A stretch of 49,207 bases of DNA from Bacteroidales bacterium (GCA_003157015.1 PMIJ01000186.1:1-49207); one strand, 5' to 3'. Shown: positions 36,547 through 44,886, counted from the stretch's first letter. A program made the numbers and translations. The notes: generated by a model not told the origin, from the sequence alone.

Positions 36547-37308
36547 ATGAATTCACCAAATAACGGTATGATAAATTGTCCGACAGTTCTGACAGGGATT
36601 TCTCACGAAATGAGAACAAGCATGAATGCAATTGTTGCTTTTTCATTTCTTATGAAGGATAGCAGTTGCAACGACTCGGACCGTGAAGAATTCAGCTGTC
36701 AGATATTAAACGCATGTGATCAATTGATTAGTCTTTTCGATAGTTTTCTTGATTCGGCCATAATTGATACGGGTAACACAAAAGCTGATTCAAAAATTTG
36801 CAAATTAGATAGTTTTCTTGATGACCTTCTTTCAGAATTCAGGGAAGAACTAAACAAAGAAGGCCATAAAGATATTGAACTTGTAACGGAAATTCAGTAC
36901 TCGAAATCCACGGAAGTTATTATTGACAAGAACAAGATTTACAGGGTAATAAGAAGTCTGTTCCAGAATTCAATAAAAAACACCAATTCAGGATACGTAA
37001 AAATCGGGTATTTTCTCAGGGATGATAAAATAAATTTCTATGTTCTCGATTCCGGTCAGGGTTATTTCAAATGCAAAGATTTTTTTCAAACGGAAGACCT
37101 TAGTGAATCTCTCCTGCTTCACAACGATACTTACACTGCCATTAATGTCGCCCTTGCCAAAAAGTTAATTCAGATGCTGGGAGGAACTATATATGTTGAA
37201 TGTAACGGACTTACCGGAACGGGAATATATTTTTCAATTCCTGTAAAGGTAGTGGCAAGCTCGTCTATAAATATAAATAAATATGTAAATACCATGATTG
37301 CTATCTGA
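36547..37308 (+). CDS. Soluble histidine kinase without sensor domain
   Basis: A 253-residue kinase with only the catalytic halves. The dimerisation/phosphoacceptor helix has SHEMRTSMNAI with His20 (canonical SHExRTPMNAI with Ser for Pro). The ATPase domain shows the N-box FQNSIKNT (Asn141), G1 DSGQGY and G2 GTGIYFSIP. There is no transmembrane segment or PAS domain, so the signal must come from another protein. It follows the anti-sigma-like gene by 82 bases on the same strand and may share its transcript. No response regulator lies beside it; the nearest is a single-domain receiver at 43162. Confidence 0.85.
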   Translation: MNSPNNGMINCPTVLTGISHEMRTSMNAIVAFSFLMKDSSCNDSDREEFSCQILNACDQLISLFDSFLDSAIIDTGNTKADSKICKLDSFLDDLLSEFREELNKEGHKDIELVTEIQYSKSTEVIIDKNKIYRVIRSLFQNSIKNTNSGYVKIGYFLRDDKINFYVLDSGQGYFKCKDFFQTEDLSESLLLHNDTYTAINVALAKKLIQMLGGTIYVECNGLTGTGIYFSIPVKVVASSSININKYVNTMIAI

Positions 37309-37360
37309 TAAAAGCAAGTGTCATTAGTTTCAATGTCTGAATTCAATCAGTAAGTGAGTA

Positions 37361-37396
37361 AATGGCTGTTTCACCAATAGGCAGCCATTTTTTTTA
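37361..37396. terminator. Bidirectional terminator between convergent genes
   Basis: AATGGCTG (37361-37368) pairs with CAGCCATT (37382-37389) around a 13-base loop and is followed by a run of eight T on the plus strand. It ends transcription from the kinase side; the A-rich side is weaker for the minus-strand OmpA-family gene, whose stop overlaps the T-run. Confidence 0.8.
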
Positions 37397-39331
37397 TTTC
37401 TTTACCTCAATAATTTTTACTTCAGTTCTTCTGTTTAATTTTCTGCCTTCAGATGTAACATTATCTCCTAAAGGAGAAGTGTTGCCATAACCCTTATATT
37501 TAAGCCTTTCTGAAGAAATCCCCTTTTTTATAAGGTAATTCACAACCGATAATGCTCTTTTTTCAGATAATGATATATTGTAGTTTTCTGTTCCTGTAGA
37601 ATCGGTATATCCTCCAATTTCAATTACAAGGTTCATATTGTCCGAAAGAAGAGTTGCAAGGTTATCCAATTCTGTCATGGATTCTTTTTTAAGTTGCCAG
37701 GAGTCTATTTCATAGAATACATTAGACAACTGCATTTTCTCTCCTGCTACAGCAGGATTCAGAACAATTTTTTTAAGCAGAGGTTTAGAAACCGTATGTA
37801 TACCTTCAAACATAAAATTTTCTGAATAAAAGAGGTAGCCAGGCTTGCTGACATTTATCCCATAATTGTATCCTGAAGGTAGACAAACAAGAAAATTACC
37901 GGTTTCATCAGTCATATTTTTAATCATTATCTTTCCTGTTGAGAGATTAATTAATTCATAGTCTGCAGTTATTAGCTTTCCTGTCTCCTTGTCGTAAACC
38001 TTACCTTTCATATAAGAAACGGGATTAGGCCGTACTGATTCATAAAGGGTGAAAGAGAAAATGTCCTTACCTTTTGACTTATCCCGTATAGAAGAGTAGT
38101 ATGCTTTTTGTCCATTCGACTCTATTATAAGCCCCATCTCGTCGTTGTAAGTGTTAATAGGGTATCCGAGATTCTGCGGCTCAGTCCATGTGCTATCATT
38201 ATTCATTCTGGTAACGAAAAGATCAAATCCTCCCATTCCCAGCCTTCCATCAGAAGCAAAATAGAGCGTTTTTCCATCAAAATGTATGAAAGGTGACATC
38301 TCATCACCATCTGTATTAATAGTACTGCCAAGGTTCAAAGGTTCCGTCCACTTATTTTTTTCATCTAATCTTGTTAACCAGATGTCTTTACCTCCAAAAC
38401 CCCCGGGTCTGCTGCTGGAGAAAAACAGCGTTCTTCCATCAGAGCTTATGGATGGAGTTGATTCCCATCGGTTTGTATTAACCGGAGATCCCAGGTTAGA
38501 TGGTTCGGTCCACTTGCCATTTTTATAAGCTGAAAAATAGAGGTCACAATTACCCATTCCGCCCGGACGATTGCACGCAGTAAAATACATATAGCTTCCA
38601 TCAGAAGAAAGTGTCTGTGCACCTTCATTTTGAATAGTGTTCAGGGGAGCCCCGGCATTAAAAGCTTTTTGCCATTTACCATCTGAATAGATACTTATAT
38701 AAAAATCTTCCTGAACGATTCCCTTAAAGTCGGGATTTGTTGATAAATTTGGTTGCCTGGTAAACATAAGAGTCTGACCATCTGCAGTTATAGATGGCCA
38801 GTATTCATCATCAACCGTATTAATCCCGGGACCGACGCTTACCGGATTAAATGGCACAGGATGTTTTATGGCATTCAACGCAAATTCACAGTTTTTAATG
38901 CACCTGGCAGCTGCAATCTTATTTGTGGCAGACATTCCCTCCTGGGCCTGATAAACATTAAAATGTACAAGAGCATTATAATAATCGCCCGACATCATTT
39001 CTGCATTTGCCATATTGAAAAATATCGGTTTATAATACAGCGAATCAAGTTTTACCGCTTTTCTGTAATTTACTGCAGCTTCACTGAACTTGTTTTGTTT
39101 TGACATTAGTTCCCCCAACATTAAATAAGCTTCATAAAAATTATTGTCAATATTAATGGCTTCTTTAAAGTCTTTTTCAGCCTTAAAATAATCAACATAA
39201 TCAAAGGCGGCAACACCTTCATTATAAACCTTAAGGGCTTTGTTCGATGCAGTATGAAATCCCTGGGAAAAACTGATCCCCGGTGCAGCACAGATAGCCG
39301 TCATTAAAAATATTCTATATATGTGCTTCAT
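37394..39331 (-). CDS. OmpA-family protein with TPR, PD40 propeller and CarboxypepD-like domain (PorE-like architecture)
   Basis: About 645 residues from the ATG at 39331, which directly precedes a signal peptide (MKHIYRIFLMTAICAAPGIS). An upstream in-frame ATG at 39409 lies inside queE and is unlikely. Order of parts: TPRs (AAVNYRKAVKLDS region), four or more PD40/WD40-like propeller blades (PSISSDGRTLFFSSSRPGG, FDGKTLYFASDGRLGMGGF), a carboxypeptidase-regulatory-like beta fold (KGKVYDKETGKLI), and a C-terminal OmpA peptidoglycan-binding domain (GYTDSTGTENYNISLSEKRA). The same order is described for PorE, a type IX secretion accessory protein, but paralogues with this architecture are numerous. 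It anchors to the cell wall from the outer-membrane side. It lies eight bases after queE, in the same direction. Confidence 0.85.
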   Translation of the reverse strand: MKHIYRIFLMTAICAAPGISFSQGFHTASNKALKVYNEGVAAFDYVDYFKAEKDFKEAINIDNNFYEAYLMLGELMSKQNKFSEAAVNYRKAVKLDSLYYKPIFFNMANAEMMSGDYYNALVHFNVYQAQEGMSATNKIAAARCIKNCEFALNAIKHPVPFNPVSVGPGINTVDDEYWPSITADGQTLMFTRQPNLSTNPDFKGIVQEDFYISIYSDGKWQKAFNAGAPLNTIQNEGAQTLSSDGSYMYFTACNRPGGMGNCDLYFSAYKNGKWTEPSNLGSPVNTNRWESTPSISSDGRTLFFSSSRPGGFGGKDIWLTRLDEKNKWTEPLNLGSTINTDGDEMSPFIHFDGKTLYFASDGRLGMGGFDLFVTRMNNDSTWTEPQNLGYPINTYNDEMGLIIESNGQKAYYSSIRDKSKGKDIFSFTLYESVRPNPVSYMKGKVYDKETGKLITADYELINLSTGKIMIKNMTDETGNFLVCLPSGYNYGINVSKPGYLFYSENFMFEGIHTVSKPLLKKIVLNPAVAGEKMQLSNVFYEIDSWQLKKESMTELDNLATLLSDNMNLVIEIGGYTDSTGTENYNISLSEKRALSVVNYLIKKGISSERLKYKGYGNTSPLGDNVTSEGRKLNRRTEVKIIEVKK

Positions 39332-39338
39332 ATCTGAA

Positions 39339-39971
39339 TCATGGAATATGCATATATTTATGAGCCTGCAAGGAAATTCTCCATACCGGATTCTTTTTAA
39401 TATATTCAACTACTTCAGCAATAATTGTTTCAAATAAGCTCCATTCGGGCTGCAGAAATAATTTACATCCCTCGCTTACCCGCTTGTGATATTTTTCGGC
39501 CCAGTCAAAATCGCTTTTATTGCTTATGATTACCTTGAGCTCATCTGCAACTTTACAGATATCAGCAATCGGAGGCATGTTTTGTTTCGGGGAAAGGCAA
39601 ATCCAGTCCCATATTCCTGTCAATTGATAGGCTCCGGAAGTTTCAATAAAAGTACTTATATTTTTATTTTTCAGGCCCTTGCACAGGTCGTCAAGGTTCC
39701 ACATAAGAGGTTCCCCTCCGGTCACAACAACTGAATCAGTACCTGATTCCACAACCCGATCGATAATCGATTTTGTTTCAACAACAGGATGTATTTCAGG
39801 ATTCCATGAAAAGCGGGAATCGCACCAGCTGCAGCCAATATCGCAACCTCCCAGTCTGATAAAATAGGCTGCTTTACCAGTATGGAAGCCTTCTCCCTGT
39901 AAAGAAAAGAACTCCTCGACAACAGGAAGTTTAAGCCCTTCTGATATTAATTCCGTATCCTTTTCTGCCAT
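39339..39971 (-). CDS. queE: 7-carboxy-7-deazaguanine synthase (radical SAM)
   Basis: A 210-residue radical SAM enzyme of the QueE family: EEFFSLQGEG substrate-binding start, cluster motif CDIGCSWC (Cys43, Cys47, Cys50), GGEP SAM-binding block, and a C-terminal SLQAHKYMHIP typical of the family. It converts 6-carboxytetrahydropterin to 7-carboxy-7-deazaguanine in queuosine precursor synthesis. The motif spacing CxxxCxxC and overall length are standard. No queC, queD or queF is adjacent, so the pathway must be completed elsewhere. It lies between the nucleotidase-like gene (15-base gap) and the OmpA-family gene (seven-base gap) on one strand. Confidence 0.93.
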   Translation of the reverse strand: MAEKDTELISEGLKLPVVEEFFSLQGEGFHTGKAAYFIRLGGCDIGCSWCDSRFSWNPEIHPVVETKSIIDRVVESGTDSVVVTGGEPLMWNLDDLCKGLKNKNISTFIETSGAYQLTGIWDWICLSPKQNMPPIADICKVADELKVIISNKSDFDWAEKYHKRVSEGCKLFLQPEWSLFETIIAEVVEYIKKNPVWRISLQAHKYMHIP

Positions 39972-39986
39972 ACTGATATTTCAAAA

Positions 39987-41762
39987 CTAATTATTTCTGC
40001 CGAATAGTAAAGGATATTCTGCCGATCTGGCTGCTTTTACCCAATTTTCAGGAACTATCTTCCAGTTATTCAATGGTAGAGGATCTATCGTTCTCTTTTC
40101 CTCAATTGCTTTAAGTATATAATACCTTAAATCTCTGTCAGTTGACGAAATGAGTCGTTTTCTGAGTTCTTCACCTGATATGCCGGCACCCTCTGAGAAA
40201 TGACCTCCTCCACCGTTGCCACGATATGAATTAACGGCAATTTTATACATTTTATTTTTATCAAAAGGTCTGCCATCAGTAAAACCCGTTATCGTTATTC
40301 TGTCTCCTTCATGTCTGCTAACATCAACTGTATAATTAATCCCGGCTGCAGAATCAAAATTATAAGACTGGTTTTTAAACCATGCCTTATCATTTGATAA
40401 TATAGGTTTTCCATTTCTCCCAACACGCAGTTTAAGCAATAAGGCTCCTGGTCCATTCATTGTATTAAGCCATCCTGAATAAGAATACTCAAGATATTTC
40501 TTAATCTCATCGCCAGATAAAGACATAGTATAGAGCATATTCTCAAATCGATAAAGCTTAAACATATCTCCCACATTTATAGGACCCTTGCGAATCTGTA
40601 CATCAAAAGAAAGTGGAGCGGCAAACGAAATATCTGCTCCTGTGATTGAGAGTTGAATAGAATGAATCATATCAACAAAGGCTGATGATCCAAAATAAGA
40701 ATCTCTTGATGAGATTGTTACAGTAGAATTACCTATTTGTCTGTTAACATATTCCTCAACTGTTTTAAACTGGTGATTAAACCTTTCAATAAACTCCGGA
40801 TCAGGTTTAAAATCAGAAACATTTAATAATTTTCCTGCGATTTTGATATGTCGCTTTCCTTTTATCTTCCCTGAAGCAAATGTTATGTCTGCCTCTGCCA
40901 GTTTTTCAGATCTGCTTCCTCCGTTGAGAATTAATACAGTATCTCCTGCTGAGTTTACAAATTTCTCATTCGCTGCTTTATGATCGTGACCGGTAAAAAT
41001 AATATCAAATCCCGGAACATTGTAAGCAACAGCGGCCGAACCATTTTCACTAAGATTATCAGTATGCTTTAACACGGCATCAGCCCTATCCCACCCTGAA
41101 TGAAACAGCCCAATTACCAGATCTGGTTTTTCATTTAAAATAACTGGCATCCATTTCTTTGCAGTTTCAACCATATCTTTAAATTCAATGCCGGAATATA
41201 ACTGGGGTGGCAACCACTCAGGAATAGCAGGGGTAACCAGTCCAAAAACAGCTATTTTAATTCCATCCTTTTCTAAAATCTGATATGGTTTGAAATAAGG
41301 TTTTCCTGTTTCAATATCAACCGCATTTGCGGCAAGCAAAGGGAATTTATCTTCCCTTACCAACCTGTCATAAACGGCATGTCCAGTTTCAACATCATGG
41401 TTTCCAACGGTAGCTGCATCATAACCCATGTAGTTCATTACCTCAGAAACAAAATGTGGTTGTATTGTATCAATATAATTATAGTAATATACCTCGGGTT
41501 GTCCCTGGAGATTATCTCCATCATCAAGAAGAAAAGTTGCATCTTTTTCTTTCCTGATCTTCCTGATATAAGTATATGATGAGGCCATGGAAAAATTAAG
41601 TTTTCCTTTTTCAATGAAATCATAAGGAAGAATAACTCCATGAACATCAGTTGTTTCAATTATACTGATAGTCTTTTTCCAGTGGCCGGAACATGAAACA
41701 AGAAGAAAGATCATCAAGACCTCAAGAGCCTGTAAAGTATATGACCTGAATTTATTATTCAT
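39987..41762 (-). CDS. 5'-nucleotidase / 2',3'-cyclic phosphodiesterase-type metallophosphatase lipoprotein
   Basis: A 591-residue envelope enzyme: lipoprotein signal with lipobox LLVSC (Cys24), a calcineurin-like metallophosphatase domain with ETTDVHG, DDGDNLQG, GNHD, LFHSGW and TGHDHK metal-binding blocks, and a C-terminal 5'-nucleotidase substrate domain (about 345-540) with NSYRGNGGGGHF. The family hydrolyses nucleoside monophosphates and 2',3'-cyclic nucleotides in the periplasm to recover phosphate and nucleosides. All five metal blocks are intact. It is first in a minus-strand run with queE and the OmpA-family gene; the link is probably positional only. Confidence 0.92.
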   Translation of the reverse strand: MNNKFRSYTLQALEVLMIFLLVSCSGHWKKTISIIETTDVHGVILPYDFIEKGKLNFSMASSYTYIRKIRKEKDATFLLDDGDNLQGQPEVYYYNYIDTIQPHFVSEVMNYMGYDAATVGNHDVETGHAVYDRLVREDKFPLLAANAVDIETGKPYFKPYQILEKDGIKIAVFGLVTPAIPEWLPPQLYSGIEFKDMVETAKKWMPVILNEKPDLVIGLFHSGWDRADAVLKHTDNLSENGSAAVAYNVPGFDIIFTGHDHKAANEKFVNSAGDTVLILNGGSRSEKLAEADITFASGKIKGKRHIKIAGKLLNVSDFKPDPEFIERFNHQFKTVEEYVNRQIGNSTVTISSRDSYFGSSAFVDMIHSIQLSITGADISFAAPLSFDVQIRKGPINVGDMFKLYRFENMLYTMSLSGDEIKKYLEYSYSGWLNTMNGPGALLLKLRVGRNGKPILSNDKAWFKNQSYNFDSAAGINYTVDVSRHEGDRITITGFTDGRPFDKNKMYKIAVNSYRGNGGGGHFSEGAGISGEELRKRLISSTDRDLRYYILKAIEEKRTIDPLPLNNWKIVPENWVKAARSAEYPLLFGRNN

Positions 41763-41912
41763 TTCTATTCATTTAAAAGGTTATATTCATCAGTTTTGCA
41801 ATTATACTTTTGAAGTTTTTAATCTGTGAAGCCCGTTTCAGTTTGTCCGGTCAGATTTAAATTTTCAAACTTATGAAAGAATATTCATTTTTAATTATTA
41901 TCACAGATGTTA

Positions 41913-41944
41913 TTGATCATTTTAGTACGATAAGTATATATTTG
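41913..41944 (+). promoter_or_regulatory. Promoter of the NamZ-like gene
   Basis: TTG (41913-41915), 21 bases, then TATATTTG (41937-41944): an exact consensus match, 17 bases before the ATG at 41962, so the mRNA has a leader of only about ten bases. Confidence 0.7.
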
Positions 41945-41961
41945 TTCACAAAAACGCTCAG

Positions 41962-43137
41962 ATGGTAATTACAGGATTAGAATCTATTTTAAATAATTTT
42001 CCGAAGGAGCTTAAGGGAAAAAGAATCGGTATTCTATGCCATGCATCAAGCATCACAAGGAGCTTCGAACATATTTCCGATATCTTTTATAATATGAAGG
42101 ATTGTAAATTAGCTGCCCTTTTCGGACCACAGCATGGCATACATGGGCAGACACAGGATAACATGATCGAGTGGCAAAGCCAAAATCATCCGGTATTTCA
42201 CATACCTCTTTACAGTCTTTACGGAACGCATCGTAAACCTAATCCTGAAATGCTTGACGGTATTGATGCATTTTTAATCGATCTGCAGGATGTTGGAGCC
42301 AGGTTGTATACTTATATATGGACTGTTAAGTTATGTATGGAGGCATGTACTGAAGCAGGGATACCAGTATGGTTGCTTGACAGGCCAAATCCTATTTCAA
42401 GGCTCTCATTTGATGGTCCGGTTTTGAAGAAGGAATTTTTTACATTCGTTGGAGGTGCATCAATTCCTTTATGTCATCGAATGACAATAGGCGAAATGGC
42501 GCTTTGGATAAAAAAACATTATTACCCGACTTGCGGTCTGAATGTTATCTGCATGAAAAACTGGAGCAGATCTTCATTATTCAGTGATACACAACTTCCA
42601 TGGGTATTGCCATCACCTAACATACCTACCGTACAATCAGCACTAGTGTATCCTGGAACGGTCCTTATTGAGGCTCTTAATCTTTCTGAGGGAAGAGGTA
42701 CAACCATCCCGTTTGAGCTTTTCGGAGCACCCTATATTGATTCTGAAAAACTTAAAAAATATCTGAAAGCCAGAAATATTGAAGGTTGTATTTTCAGGAC
42801 TCATGATTTTATTCCAACTTTCCATAAATTTACGGGTGAGCATTGTAACGGATTGCAGATACATATTACAGATATTGACCGTTTTAAACCTGTGGCTACC
42901 GCTCTGGAAATCTTTGACGCGATTATTAAAACAACAGAACCAGGAGCACTGAAATTCAAGCTTCCCCCATACGAATATGAGTATAACCTTATGCCATTTG
43001 ATATACTTTCAGGTGATTCAGGAATGAGAGAATCGTTGCTTGCCGGAAACAGTCTTAAAGTTGAAAAAGAAAGATGGGCTCACGAAATAGAAGAGTTCAG
43101 AAAAGAATTCGGACGAATAGCAATCTACCCGGAATAA
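41962..43137 (+). CDS. DUF1343 / NamZ-like exo-beta-N-acetylmuramidase (GH171 family)
   Basis: A 391-residue member of the DUF1343 family, whose characterised member NamZ releases terminal N-acetylmuramic acid from cell-wall fragments. Family blocks: GILCHASS near the N-terminus, FGPQHGIHG, LIDLQDVGARLYTYIWT, WLLDRPNPI, PSPNIPT and LSEGRGTTIPFELFGAP. There is no signal peptide or lipobox, so this copy should act in the cytoplasm on imported muropeptides or sugars, unlike secreted relatives. No MurNAc-6-phosphate etherase or AnmK is adjacent. It has a consensus promoter of its own and is convergent with the response regulator gene. Confidence 0.88.
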   Translation: MVITGLESILNNFPKELKGKRIGILCHASSITRSFEHISDIFYNMKDCKLAALFGPQHGIHGQTQDNMIEWQSQNHPVFHIPLYSLYGTHRKPNPEMLDGIDAFLIDLQDVGARLYTYIWTVKLCMEACTEAGIPVWLLDRPNPISRLSFDGPVLKKEFFTFVGGASIPLCHRMTIGEMALWIKKHYYPTCGLNVICMKNWSRSSLFSDTQLPWVLPSPNIPTVQSALVYPGTVLIEALNLSEGRGTTIPFELFGAPYIDSEKLKKYLKARNIEGCIFRTHDFIPTFHKFTGEHCNGLQIHITDIDRFKPVATALEIFDAIIKTTEPGALKFKLPPYEYEYNLMPFDILSGDSGMRESLLAGNSLKVEKERWAHEIEEFRKEFGRIAIYPE

Positions 43138-43161
43138 TAAGTATTCCGGGTTCACAGGTAG

Positions 43162-43548
43162 TCATTTCCCTTTCAGGTTGGCGATTAGTTTATCTATTAG
43201 ATTTTGGGAGAGAATAGGTTTAATGACATAATCGTTAAAACCCGAATTAAGAATTTTTTCTTTATCACCAAGAAGCCCATAAGCTGTCTGAGCAATAATG
43301 ACCATGTCCTTCTTTACCTCTCTTATTTTACTTAATGCAGAATAACCATCCATGACAGGGAGCTGAATGTCCATCAGGATAATGTCAATATCAGAATTAT
43401 TTAAAGCGACATCCACAGCCTCCTGCCCATCACCGGCGTTCATAATAATCACTCTGGCTTTTTCCAGTATTTTATTCAGATACAATCTGCTTGAAAGGTC
43501 GTCCTCGACAATTAGTATTTTCCTTCCTTTTAAAAATTCATTTTCCAT
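43162..43548 (-). CDS. Single-domain response regulator (receiver only)
   Basis: About 128 residues covering just a CheY-like receiver: acidic pair in ILIVEDDLSSR, phospho-acceptor Asp in ILMDIQLPVMDG, switch Thr in IIAQTAYG and conserved Lys in DYVIKPI. The start is taken at ATG 43548; a GTG at 43557, two bases after the preceding stop, would add three residues. There is no output domain, so it must act by protein contact or in a phosphorelay. It is probably cotranscribed with the GroES-like gene. The orphan histidine kinase at 36547 is the only kinase in view and could be its donor, which is inference. Confidence 0.9.
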   Translation of the reverse strand: MENEFLKGRKILIVEDDLSSRLYLNKILEKARVIIMNAGDGQEAVDVALNNSDIDIILMDIQLPVMDGYSALSKIREVKKDMVIIAQTAYGLLGDKEKILNSGFNDYVIKPILSQNLIDKLIANLKGK

Positions 43549-43559
43549 ATATTTCACTA

Positions 43560-43949
43560 TTATTCAAAAAGTCCATCATCCCTAAGGAGAAGTAAAATTG
43601 CAGTATGCGGAACCACTATATATTTTTCCTTGTTGAATTCTATCTCAATGGCGCTGTTCTGAAGATATACAGCCTGATCTCCCTCCTTTGGCTGAAGAGG
43701 AACATATTTTGGTTCATCAGTCCTGTTTTTCCAGGGCTCGTCATTATCATTTACCGATGGAATAGGATAACCTGGACCGACCTTAACCACATAACCTATC
43801 TGAACTTTTTCATTCTCGTTAACTCCTGGAGGGAGCAGCAATCCGCTTTTCGTCTTTGACTGAGGTACCTTGGGTTTAATAAGGATTCTGTCGCCAATGA
43901 CAATCAGTTTATGAAGATCCTTTTCATCTAATAATACACTCATATGCAT
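43560..43949 (-). CDS. Divergent GroES/Cpn10-fold protein
   Basis: A 129-residue protein with the Cpn10 pattern: VIGDRILIKPKVPQSKTKSG in part with the mobile-loop-like KSGLLLPPG, then GYVVKVGPG, an insertion rich in Asp, Pro and Lys (SVNDNDEPWKNRTDEPKYVP), GDQAVYLQNSAIEIEFNKEKY and a C-terminal VVPHTAILLLLRD. True GroES is about 95 residues and encoded with groEL; here there is no groEL and the protein carries about 30 extra residues. It is therefore a paralogue of GroES found in Bacteroidota, of unknown partner, not the housekeeping co-chaperonin. ATG at 43949 or 43943 could be the start. It precedes the response regulator by a few bases. Confidence 0.8.
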   Translation of the reverse strand: MHMSVLLDEKDLHKLIVIGDRILIKPKVPQSKTKSGLLLPPGVNENEKVQIGYVVKVGPGYPIPSVNDNDEPWKNRTDEPKYVPLQPKEGDQAVYLQNSAIEIEFNKEKYIVVPHTAILLLLRDDGLFE

Positions 43950-43998
43950 TCAATAATTGACAAAAGTATTATTTTTTATACATTTTTAAATCTTTTTT

Positions 43999-44083
43999 GC
44001 CACAAAGACGCTAAGACGCCAAGATATTCATTATTGATTATAATTCTTGGTGTAACTTCGTACCTATGCGCCTTGGGGGCAAC
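43999..44083. repeat. Degenerate 'cacaaag' type intergenic repeat
   Basis: GCCACAAAGACGCTAAGACG at one end and TATGCGCCTTGGGGGCAACG at the other form a decayed inverted-repeat element, with CCAAG and CTTGG inside. The style matches intergenic repeats built from CACAAAG/CTTTGTG units seen in many Bacteroidota. A frame of 71 codons crosses it but has no protein-like features. The rest of the spacer to 44199 is empty. Confidence 0.5.
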
Positions 44084-44199
44084 GATTTTGAAAAATGAAG
44101 AAGATGAGAGTAATATTTGGCAAAACCTAACGCCAGATTACAGAAGAAGAAACCTGTAAAGACTATAACTGAACCAAGTAAAAATACTAATTTTCGAGA

Positions 44200-44811
44200 A
44201 TGAATTTTGATACTTATAAAACCATAGCATTACCATCACAGGGAATATACAAAGAAAAAGGGAGCAGGTTTGTTTCCTACGCCTTTCCTGTCTATTACCA
44301 GGAAGAAATAAAACCGATATTAGATAAGATCAGAAAAGAACATCACGAAGCCAGACATCACTGCTTTGCGTATATGCTTGGTCAGGAAAGAGTTACCTGG
44401 AGAGTTAATGACGACGGGGAACCTTCAGGTACCGCTGGAAGACCTATTCTTGGTCAGATAAATTCATATGAGTTGACGAATATTATAATAATAGTATGCA
44501 GGTATTTTGGAGGCACTTTGCTTGGCGTCAGCGGTTTAATTAATGCTTACAGGTCCGCATCCAGAGATGCACTGCTGAACGCTGAATTGACAGAAAAGAC
44601 AGTAAATGAATACTATGAAGTCTCTTTTCCATATATTTATATGAATGACGTAATGAGGATATTTAAAGAAGAAAACATTGGACAAGCTGAACAATCATTT
44701 GAAATTGAATGCCGTATCCTTATAAATTTCAGGGTTTCTGTAAAAGAAAAAGTCACCAAACGTCTTGAACGGATCGATGGTTTAAAATACAGGTATATTG
44801 AAACCCGGTAA
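44200..44811 (+). CDS. YigZ/IMPACT-family protein
   Basis: A 203-residue member of the YigZ (UPF0029/IMPACT) family. The N-terminal domain (about 15-125) has EKGSRFVSYAFPV, HHEARHHCFAYMLG, NDDGEPSGTAGRPIL and FGGTLLGVSGLINAYR, all diagnostic. The C-terminal part resembles a small ferredoxin-like domain (about 140-200). Members are widespread and may bind nucleic acid or ribosomal components; in E. coli no firm function is known. It is a single-gene unit with ATG at 44200, upstream of pyrBI in the same direction with a 113-base gap holding a separate -7 box. Confidence 0.92.
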   Translation: MNFDTYKTIALPSQGIYKEKGSRFVSYAFPVYYQEEIKPILDKIRKEHHEARHHCFAYMLGQERVTWRVNDDGEPSGTAGRPILGQINSYELTNIIIIVCRYFGGTLLGVSGLINAYRSASRDALLNAELTEKTVNEYYEVSFPYIYMNDVMRIFKEENIGQAEQSFEIECRILINFRVSVKEKVTKRLERIDGLKYRYIETR

Positions 44812-44878
44812 TACAATTTCACATTTAAAAGTTTTGAATTAATTATCAACAATAAATGAAGTTGAGACAATTCTTGAC

Positions 44879-44886
44879 TAAATTTG
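44879..44886 (+). promoter_or_regulatory. Candidate -7 element of pyrBI
   Basis: TAAATTTG lies 38 bases before the pyrB ATG. The nearest TTG (44862-44864) is only 14 bases away, so the -33 part does not fit the consensus. Confidence 0.45.

Noticed and set aside
37394..39409. ATG at 39409 as start of the OmpA-family protein
   Set aside because: It would overlap queE by 71 bases and bury the signal peptide behind 26 unusual residues; ATG 39331 directly precedes the signal peptide.
43944..44159. 71-codon frame between the GroES-like gene and yigZ
   Set aside because: It crosses a degenerate repeat, has no protein-like composition and overlaps the start of the GroES-like gene.
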